Part shown: positions 52,480-61,700 of the stretch, piece by piece | Layout of the letters: every line of letters starts with the position of its first letter | How positions within the stretch are numbered: the stretch's first letter is position 1 | Source of the DNA: Acanthornis magna | Lineage: Eukaryota > Chordata > Aves > Passeriformes > Acanthizidae | Direction: 5' to 3' | DNA: 64,000 nucleotides | NCBI GenBank assembly: GCA_036785705.1 | Contig: JAWUZG010000070.1 | Location: 3,855,001-3,919,000, forward strand | Notes under the pieces: model-generated | Told to the model about the DNA's origin: nothing | The model's database searches: none | Seen by the model: the letters and a program-made list of their open reading frames with translations, nothing else | Program-made: the position numbers and the translations under genes

Positions 52480-52960
52480 GGTGGCAATGGGTTCATTATG
52501 CAGCACCTTGTATCAGTTTTACATTTCTGTCTTTTAAACATCCTCCTTGATCCTGTGTTTTAAGAAAGCCTATAAAAATGCAGGGCTTATCTGCACAGCC
52601 CTTTGTAGCCTGGTATCACAGCTTCCCTAAGATGTATCCTCTTTAATCAGGGCAGCGCTGATCTCCTCGTCCCGCCGCTCATTACTATTGTGGTTGGCAG
52701 TGCATTATAGTGAGCATTGCACAAGCAGAACACAGAGACCAGCCCCAGAACTTGTTAATCGTCCTTCATATGGAAATGTCCTCGTTCCTTTAATCATTTA
52801 AATCGATCCTTTTAGAGTCTGCTGTCTCGTCTCCCCAACAACTTTCTGTGTGTCTGGTACCAATGACAAGAAATGAACAAAATGTTTCTGCGGGAAAGTG
52901 CCCTGTGGATTTGCATAACAAAACTGCAGAACTGTGTTCCTACCCCATTTCTTCACCATT
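52480..52960. promoter_or_regulatory. Candidate conserved noncoding block
   Basis: The composition is even and repeat-free. Strings such as GTTCATTATGCAGCACC, TTTAATCATTTAAATCGATCC and TGCATTATAGTGAGCATTGC resemble those in vertebrate noncoding elements. A few CpGs survive (about 52670-52680) in otherwise CpG-poor DNA, which can indicate selective constraint. No open frame or splice pattern supports an exon. Function is inference. Confidence 0.25.
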
Positions 52961-54749
52961 CTCAGAGGGTTTGAAAGGGATTTAGAGTCCTACAACACTG
53001 ACGTGCTACTACCAACCTCACTGTGAGAAATGTGCTTTTAGAAGCTCTGTGGCACAGACACAGGAGGTTTTCATGGCACTGTCCCTTAGCAGCATTCTCT
53101 TCTCTTTTTTGGGTGATTAACTCATTTAAATGCACAGAAAGTGCAAATAGTTTGAAGTTATGATTACTGGTTATATTTTACTTTGCTTTTACCCAAAACT
53201 AATTCCATCTGCTGTCACGCTTCCCTTCTGCCCCAAGCTTTCTTGGGCTTCTCTGTGTCCTCCTAGGCATGTTTGTGTTTTCTACATTTTATAATTTCAC
53301 CACATTTGTGTCCTGCCCGTTTTCCAGATGGCTGTTAAATATATTAAAAGCTTTTATTCTAAGGCCAGTATAAAACCTTGTGACTGTCTTTAAACGTACA
53401 TAGTTTATGGCTTACTTCCACTGTATTTTTTTCACTTCTGGACTAGAGCTATGCATCTTGTTCATGCTGCCAGGGATTTCTGAGTGCATTTTATCCTGCT
53501 GACTTTGACTTATTAATACAAGGCCACACAGTTTCTGGCACTCCTTCTCTTTCTACTAAATGTGGTAAAAGTGAGTGGAAATGCTATATTTGTTGCTCAT
53601 ATTTCAGTGAGGAAATAAGAGCAATAGGCCCATGTGTGAGAACCTTCATTCCTGCAGCTGCTCCATCCAAAGGAGCCTGGTTTCCCTCACACCTGAGGAG
53701 ACAGTGTATGACATTTGGGAAAGGGCTTAGGAGGTTAGGCTGTCCCTCACAAACTGCAGTGAAGATCCTGTTGGAAGGAGAGACCCTTCCCACTGTCGCC
53801 AGGCAGGTGCCAGCACAGCTGGATGAGCAGTGGGGTGTGCTGGGCAGGTTCCAGGGCAGCTGCATGGCACTGTGCTGTTCCCGGCTCCAGCCCCAGCTGC
53901 TGCATTGGAGGTGTGGGGCTCTGTGTCTCAGCACACTACAGAGCTGTGTTTGCTTCAGAAGTATCCCACACAGAAAGCACAACCTTGCCTCAATATGTGC
54001 ATGCTTGTGCTCCCCCTCCTCCTGCTCTCTAATAGTTTTCCCTAAGATTCCTGAACAACAGAGCAGATGGAAACCTTATTTAAATTTAGAAACCGTGAAT
54101 ACCACATGCTGAGCTCAATGGAGCAATTTAAGTTGTTTTCCCTTAAATGATTTTTTTTTTATGCTGGATTCAGTTAGAATTTTTCAAACAGCACAAACAT
54201 GATATAAAGCATTTGAAGGTACCTGTATTCCTTGCTGCATAATGCCTCACTTGGCCACAAGTGTGAAAATGTGTCCTAAACAGACCAAAATTCACAGCTA
54301 GTCATCCTAAAAGACATTAACACTCCATTATTTATTACAGCCATTATAAAAGAAACTCCTGCACCGTCCCCAAAGAGAGAAAATCTGTCATGGTTCCCAG
54401 GAAAGAAGCAAGGATTATCCTTGAAAGCAGTCAAAGGAGAGAATAGTTTTTACCAACTTGTCAGAGGAGTTGCCATGGGCACCAGCCAGGAGCCGAGGTT
54501 TAAATGTCAGATTTCCCTTCCAGTACTGTTTTTTCCTTTCTTTTGCCTTATTTTTGCATTCATTCCATTATTCTCTCTCCTTTTTTCCCCCTTTTATAAG
54601 AATTCCTCTAACCATGTCCCTGTTTTCCCAACACCCAGTTTTGCTTCTTTTTATGCCTGTCCTTGGACATCATGCCAATCCCAGGTAAAGAAATCTGTGT
54701 GGGTTTTTTTTCTTTTAAGTAGGAGAATATGTTCTTGGATGCTGGTTTG

Positions 54750-55350
54750 AAAGTCATTAGCATATCAATATTTGTCCATCAAAAATTAAAAAAGCCAATA
54801 AAATTGCATTAAGAGACTGAGGCAGTTAAGGAAGAAACGGCAGTGTAGAGCCGGGAGCAGCTCATTGCAGTGTTATCATGCCTGCATGTTGGGAGACATG
54901 TGGTACATTTCATTATTTGCTAAAATATTACAAAGAGAGGGATGGGGGAAGGAAGAGAGCAGAAGGAAAAAGCTCACATCTGTGGTAATGTCTCTGCAGG
55001 GGGAAAAAAGGCAAATCCTACCATTTGTGGAAGGTATTCATGTGTTGCCGGCTGGTTAAACTGCACGTCAATTGAATTAATGTATCCGTTAAATCTAGAT
55101 AAAAGCTCCGAAGCAGCAGTTTAGAAAACACTTTTTTCTTTTCTGTTCTTTTTTTTTTTTTCCCCTTTTCCTTAATTCCTCTAAGCTGGCACCGGACATC
55201 TGGGTTGGTTTTGTTTTGTATGCTGGGTTTTGTTTTGCCTTGTGTGTCTTCACTGTCAAAATCCCCAAACAAGCGCAGCTGCCTTAAAAAAACCAAGTCC
55301 ATTTGTGTTTTGCTTGCTCGTTAATAGCGTTAGCATGTAAATGAACACAT
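54750..55350. promoter_or_regulatory. Candidate conserved noncoding block
   Basis: The segment contains GTCATTAGCATATCAATATTTG-like and GCGTTAGCATGTAAATGAAC-like sequence, each with octamer-type or TAAT cores, and GCACGTCAATTGAATTAATG near 55063. Several isolated CpGs persist. A pyrimidine tract (55128-55177) interrupts it, so it may be two neighbouring elements. No coding signal is visible. Conservation cannot be checked here. Confidence 0.25.
55128..55177. repeat. Polypyrimidine tract
   Basis: The plus strand is nearly all T and C, with a central run of about fourteen T followed by CCCC. Confidence 0.85.
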
Positions 55351-57825
55351 CCCGGCTCCGAAGTGAGCAACTCTGCAGTGGGCGGGCAGCTCACACCTCC
55401 TTTGGAGCCATTGTTCCAGCCTGTCTGGCTGCGGGCTCAGCAGGGCCAGAGTGCAAGTACAGCCTTTGGCAGAAAGGAGGGCAAGAGCTGCAAGAAGAAA
55501 ACTGAATTTCTGTAAGAGCCGACTGATGCTGTCGTGAGCTGGGTGCCTGTAAGCTCCGTTTGGTCGCTAAGTTTGCTCTGGAGAGCAATGATAAAATTGA
55601 AGCACTAGCAAATGTTCAGATTTGGATCCTGGTTTTGGCCTGAGAGTTTATTTTCTCCCTCTGGCTGTGGAAAATACGGTAAATTAGTGTTTGTGGTTTT
55701 GAAAGCCATTTCTGATCTCCCTGCCATTGATCTCACCTTGCATTTAAGGAGCTAGGCATGTTTCCGTGTGATTTATTGACACATAATTAATAGGTCAATA
55801 CTGACTTAAACACTGGGTTATTAGTAGAACTAACAGGATGCAGATTTTCAGGATGCCTATTCTTAGTGCAAACTGAAGTTCCCCCAGTGGTTTTGAATTC
55901 TGTGATTTCTTAGTCACTCTTGTGGATCATTTCTGTGTTCTTGGTGCAGGTAGCAATGGTGCTGGGTGGTAGAGAGGTGCACAGGCATGGCGTTTGAATG
56001 GCTGTGGCACAAAAACAAATCACTGTTCAGAGGTTGGGACAGCCTTGAGTTCTCTGTGTACAGCCTGAGGGGATTCATATCACATCTAATTCCAAGGTCT
56101 GTTACCTCCAGACCATCCAGCCCTTGAAACAAATGCTTTAGGAAGCTTCCTGAGGGAGGAAGGTGTGGAAGTTCAGTGTCTACAACAAATCATCAGGAGG
56201 ATCAAGAGGCGGTATCAGTGATGTTTATTGAAGAGCGTGAAAATTCTCGTTTCCTGAAGTCTGTGAGGCAGGAGCACTGATGTAACCAGGTACTTGATTT
56301 GGGACAGGAATGGCTTGGGTGTAATTGGCTGAAGAAAAGTGCTGAATAGAACCTTTCTGTTGTGGGACAGTGGGAAGGGCTGGGGCCCTGTGGCCTGAGC
56401 TTCCATGAAGATCCAGTGTTCCAAACAGCTGATGAGAAGTCTGGCTTAATGACAGCAGTAGCCTGTCTGCCTTTATTTACAAGCAGAAATTATTCATGAC
56501 CCTGATTCATGAAACCTCCACTCTTAAACAAGCTTAGGAGTCATGTTAAGAGCAACCCAGAAAACTCCACTAATTTGTTGGGAAAACTTGATTTTAAGAT
56601 TTCATGCAAGCATGCATCACCATAGTAATTTAAAAACTTGTATGTAATATTATAGCAACCTTTCCTTGGCATCTCTGAAACATCTCACAGAGTAGATATT
56701 CTGGGTATGCCATGATTTGGGACTAGGTGTTTACCTATTTACTAATATTTTCTTTCTGAAAAAAAGGAATTAATTCATCCTGCTTAGTAGGATAACTGAA
56801 TGATTGATTCTGGTATTTTATTTGCCATGTAGATCTAAAGTAATCATCATCCCCCTGTACAATACAAATAGTCTTGCCTTTTAATCCCTATCCATTTCAA
56901 AAAATCTGTTTTCATGACTTAATGAATAACATCTTAATTGCATTTTCATTCAAGTATAATCTTACTCTGAAATAAAATACATCAAAATATAAACCCAAAG
57001 AAAATACAGAGATTTTTTGCCCGAGCCTTCCTGTGTCTTTACACATAAATTAAAATCAAACTCTGTATGTCACTCACACTCGCTGTGCTAGTGAAATCCA
57101 TGTGAAGTGCATTCTGCTGGGGCATCAGCCTTGCCAGGGAGAGATTCCAGCCCTTCCAAGCCACATACACGAAGTAGGAGAAGAGTGATTGTGACCATGA
57201 CTTCTAAGATTTTGAAGTCAGAAACCACCTTTTTCCTTGCCAGTAAATGAAGGTCTATTTCTTAGACTCTGCGTATCTGATAAATAATAATAGTGATTAT
57301 ATAAATACAGGTATGCAATTCTCATCTTCAGTAAGAAAGTGTTGTTTTTCCTCTTTGTCTTCCTGCGCCACCACTGTGATCTTGGAAAGGCTTTGCTGTG
57401 GAGCAGATGGCAATGCAGGTGTAGCCATACGTTAGTTTTGCAACCTTGGCCTTCAGCCATGGGGGAGTGTGGAGCAGGGAATCAGATTACCAGATGGAAA
57501 CCTCAAGTTGACATATGAACACAGATTAATATTTCCGAGATGAGGCTTATCACCCTGTTGTTAACATCAGACAAACCAGGAATTAATGTCCTCATCCACC
57601 ACTTGAACAACTTCTGTTGTTGGGACTTTTCCTGAAACCTCAGTGTAGGAGGATGTCTGGTGCATGGGATTCATCTTAAACCTTCAGTGTTTCCATTAGA
57701 GAGCTTGTGGAAAATAACTGCTAAAACTGGCTTAAAACCAAAAGCTGCACCAACAAGCCACCTTTTCGGGGGTGTTAGAAAGCCACGGATTCCAGTGATT
57801 GCCATTCACACTCTACTGGTACTGG

Positions 57826-57830
57826 AGGCC
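57826..57830. repeat. Target-site duplication, left copy (AGGCC)
   Basis: AGGCC directly precedes the LTR start and recurs directly after its end at 58725-58729. The base before it (G) also matches, so the duplication reads as 5 or 6 bases depending on where the LTR is taken to end. Retroviral integration duplicates 4-6 bases of host DNA. Confidence 0.7.
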
Positions 57831-58724
57831 TGTGGTGGTTTTGCCTGGCCCAGTTTTTGCCAGTGAATAGGGTAGGGTACAAAGATGGCTCCTGCATGTC
57901 CTGAGTAAAGATTCTGGAAATTTCTCCACCATGTCCAGCAGAGCCAATCTCTGATGGCTCTGAAGATGATGGACATGCTGCTGGCCATGCCTGGGCCAAT
58001 TAGAGATGTTAGTTATGCCTCTGTGAAAGCATATTTAAGAAGAAATCAAAACGATGTGAGCACACACTTCTTTTTAACCAAGGTCAGTGGAGAAGGTGGG
58101 GGAGGAGGTGCTCCAGGCGCCAGAGCTGAAAACCCTCTGCCAGCCGTGGTGAAGACCATGGGGGAGCAGGTGGTCCCCCTGCAGCCCATGGGGTCCATGA
58201 GGTACAGACCATGGGGGAGCAGGTGGTCCCCCTGCAGCCCATGGGGTCCATGAGGTACAGACCATGGGGGAGCAGGTGGTCCCCCTGCAGCCCATGGGGT
58301 CCATGAGGTACAGACCATGGGGGAGCAGGTGGTCCCCCTGCAGCCCATGGGGTCCATGAGGTACAGACCATGGGGGAGCAGGTGGTCCCCCTGCAGCCCA
58401 TGGGGTCCATGAGGTACAGACCATGGGGGAGCAGGTGGTCCCCCTGCAGCCCATGGGGTCCATGAGGTACAGACCATGGGGGAGCAGGTGGTCCCCCTGC
58501 AGCCCATGGGGTCCATGAGGTACAGACCATGGGGGAGCAGGTGGTCCCCCTGCAGCCCATGGAGTCCAAGGGGTGCAGAGAAACCCCCCACAGCCTGTGG
58601 GGAGGTGCCCACGCCTGAGGAGCAGGTGATGCCTGCAGGAAGCTGTGATCCAGTGGGAGTCCCCGTACAGGCCACCAAAAACATCGTAGGTGCCTGGCAT
58701 TTAGCCAGGGTCAAACCCACGACG
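57831..58724 (+). mobile_element. Solo LTR of an avian endogenous retrovirus, rearranged
   Basis: The element starts TGTGGTGGTTTTGCC and ends near GGGTCAAACCCACGACG, between copies of AGGCC. A TATA-like CATATTTAAG lies at 58030-58039, so U3 is on the left and transcription would run on the plus strand. From memory, both ends and the middle (GGAGGTGCTCCAGGCGCC, GCCGTGGTGAAGACCATG) resemble a long LTR family common in songbird genomes; I cannot name the subfamily. Two changes distinguish this copy. A piece of the body is amplified into the 53-bp array (58154-58577). The segment that would carry the poly(A) signal seems deleted near 58670-58690, where body sequence passes abruptly into the terminal sequence. 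No viral genes adjoin it. Confidence 0.75.
58154..58577. repeat. Minisatellite, 53-bp unit, 8 copies, inside an LTR
   Basis: Units begin GACCATGGGGGAGCAGG at 58154, 58207, 58260, 58313, 58366, 58419, 58472 and 58525. The first seven appear identical apart from the array edge; the eighth diverges after CAGCCCATGG. The unit is GC-rich with repeated CATGG and a CTGCAG. Because 53 is not a multiple of three and the unit lacks stops on the minus strand, all three minus frames stay open (235, 208 and 161 codons), with a 53-residue super-repeat rich in Pro, Gly and Trp. These frames are a by-product of the repeat, not a gene. Confidence 0.98.
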
Positions 58725-58729
58725 AGGCC
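58725..58729. repeat. Target-site duplication, right copy (AGGCC)
   Basis: This is the second copy of the AGGCC that precedes the LTR. The pair indicates a genuine integration event, and that what remains between is a solo LTR left by recombination between the two original LTRs. Confidence 0.7.
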
Positions 58730-61700
58730 CCACTTAATATTGAGGCTCTGCACAATGTGATTTCTGAAGGGGTAGGAAGCACAGGAGTTAATTATTCGTG
58801 AAATGATTCTCAGCCGAGGTGCCCTTCCAGGGCAATCTGCAACTCAGCTGGGTCTTAGGGCTGGTGCTTTATGTCAGGAGCGTGAACTTCCCGGTGTTCT
58901 TGTACTGTTGTGTGCTGGACAGCCCACAACTAATTCCTTGTTCGTCAATGAAGACAGGTTTCTAGAAAGCCAGGTTCCTGGGAAAAAGGAGCAGGCTAAT
59001 CCATACCAACATGCTGATCAGAAGAAATAGGAACTGACCTGCTACAGGGCTCCATACATCCTGGCATTCCCTTTGTACCAGTGGTTATAAGCAGATGCTT
59101 GCGAAGAATAAAACCAGGATAATTTCTTGAAGTTGTTTAGCCCTCACCTAATGGCTGCCTCCACAACTTGCTAAAATGATATGGTTTCTTTCTGGTTAGT
59201 AACATTTCAGGGTTTCCATGAACTTCTCAGGTTTCCCCTGGAGTCCCATTCAAACTTCAACATTCACGGTCTCCTTATTACACATAGGAAAAAAATTCTG
59301 TTTAGATGCAGAGCTCTTCCTGCAAAATTAAGCCATTAACTCACTGTGAAAATACAAAGCAAAATACAGGTCTCTGTATGAGAAAGAGAAGCTACCTGAA
59401 AATGTAGTCCCAAACTCTCAGATAGGGTCTGTATGTTAGTATGTAGGATTTTAGGATCCTTGCTATTTTAAATGTGCTTCATCACACTGGACTCACAATT
59501 TGCCCATCAGAGAATGGTGTCATCATGCTCCAGTTAAAACCTTTGTGCATGTGCTAGAAAAATTGCCAGAAAATCTGATAGACTTCATTTGGCAACAGCT
59601 GCCCTTTGTTATGATGCCAGTGTTAGTGATATGAAAAGTACAGAAATGAGAGTGAAGAAAAAAATCTAAACTAATGGGGGTAGGGGAGCAAGTGGAACCA
59701 CTGCAAGATTTGTCTTTCTGAAAACTGCCTGATTGCTTTTCAAATCTATCCTTTTTTTCCCTGTTGACAAGCAAAGCTTGGGAATAATAAGTGCTGCATG
59801 AATTAAATCCATCACACTTGACTGACTGGATACCATGTACTGGCTCTTCCAACCAATTTGGGTTCTATCAGTGTGCCACTATTGATTTCGGTGCTTTGAC
59901 AGAAAATAGCAGAGAGACAAATGAAGGGGAGGCAGGAATCCTACAGACATTTTTTGTGATACTGGAGCTATAGGGGGTAGCTAAGGTAACAACAGATTTC
60001 CTCCACCCGAGGTAGCACTGAGTGTGAGTACAGCTTTGTACAGCTCAGTCAATAAATGTTAACTATGGCTCTGTTGGTGCAGCACACTGTTCTTTTGTGG
60101 CTCTTTGGGAAAGGCTTATTGACAGCAGAGCAGGAGGGTGGTTATTCTTGTCCACCTACACCGTGTCTGTTCCAAAGCAGCACCAGCTTTCCCTCGGCTG
60201 TACAGCCTTGCTCTGTCAGAGGTACCAGGGATGAGAATGTCAATCTGTCCCATTGAAATGGAAATAGGCAGAGATGTTGCACAGGTCTTTCACCAAGCAC
60301 TGTTTATTTCACTCTTTCTATTGTTCAGACAAGGACTGGCTTTGAAAAGTTCCAAAAACCATTTTATTTTCTTTCCCTCTTCCGTTTTTCCTGGTTTTAT
60401 CTGTTCTACTTTACTTTAAGAAAGATCCTGTCTTTGGCTGGGCCTAGGAGGAGAACTGGGACCAGAATTTCCCAAGGGCTGGCTTGTACCAGGAGTAGCA
60501 GGGACTCCTGATGGAGCACTGGGGGGCTACTTGTTTTCTTTCTGCTGAAGTGTAGGATAGAGCAGTGAATGTTGAATATTCCATGGAGTGCACTCCGGAT
60601 TGCTCCTGGGCATGGTAAGGCTGGTAAGAGAATGGGAGGTTTCAGACAGGTACAGGAATGGAGTTCAGCACCCTCTGCATGCAGCACCTTCTGCCCCTCT
60701 CTGGTTTTTGGTCTTCCTTTTGATTTTTTCCTTTTGATAATTTCATTTTGATTATGATCAAGGCATAATGTAGAGTTAAAGGACTTCTCTGTAAGTGAAA
60801 TCCAGTTGTGTTCATCCCTCTTAACATCTGTAGCATATTTCACCTGAACAGTTATGGTTATTTTGGATAAACTGGGTTCTTCAAGGGTAAATATATGTTG
60901 CTGAAGGGAATGGATGCAGCGGTCACTGTGCCCCAGCACATGTGACATTTTCTACAGATGGCTTCCTTAGGGAGAAATGTTAAACTGTAAGATTTCATCT
61001 CTCCTAAGGGAAGGAGAAGACTTTGTGTATCTTCTTTCTACTGTCCAAAGCACTACAAAGTCTAGAAAACAGACAACAGTAATGAATGGTTGCATTTAAT
61101 AATATACTGTAATGCTCAAGTACAGATCTGATTACTAAAGCTTTCAGTATCTGGGGCAGAAGTTCTTATTAACATAGGAGTCTTCTCTAAAACCTCGTTT
61201 CTGTAGTATCAATTTACAGGAATTCCTCACAATTCCCCAGTGATGTATTTTAGGAGAAGAACATCACAGAGCTCCCCAGCAGGTGCAGCTCTATCTAACT
61301 GTGGTGGCTGTTCAGGAATGCACAGTGCTAATGGGGGAGTTAAAGTCCCTGCCTTTTCTATGGTACCGAAAATGTGCCATTGCCACATAAAAGGCTATTC
61401 CAGGGCTGTTGTTACAGCTCCTTTACAGCATGCCTGTGGCACAACACCTCGGGAACAGTTAGTTTCCCTCTTAATAGTTGCTGACACCACAAGGCAGAAG
61501 TGGCCCTGCCAGGTACTCTTAAGGAACAGCCTGAATTCCCAAATCCCTTCTAGGGCAGCAGCAGCATTCTTTGTGCTTCAGTACTGTGTGGTGGCTGTCG
61601 GAGGTGGTGACCTAGGGGAACCCTGTCTGACAGGAGTCCTTCCCCCTCTGCAAGACCCATCCCATACAGCCTGCTCCAGAATCAGATTCCCAGTCTGTCT

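Larger units (their letters stand above)
45207..57825. other. Gene-free sequence with two enhancer-like blocks
   Basis: No gene was recognised. T runs occur at about 45963-45979 and 55149-55162. The longest frame is 158 codons (plus, 53636-54112), opposed by a 132-codon minus frame over the same GC-richer DNA. Neither has a recognisable domain. Frames of 140 codons (minus, 48745-49167) and 127 codons (plus, 48253-48636) are similar. The blocks 52480-52960 and 54750-55350 are listed separately. Confidence 0.5.

Noticed and set aside
56215..56430. Possible old minus-strand LTR (CAATAAACATCA-type poly(A) context)
   Set aside because: Only an AATAAA with weak context is visible. I found no termini, TATA or target-site duplication.
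58046..58753. 235-codon minus-strand ORF as a proline/glycine/tryptophan-rich repeat protein
   Set aside because: It is wholly explained by a stop-free 53-bp minisatellite inside an LTR. All three minus frames are open equally, and there is no independent coding signal.
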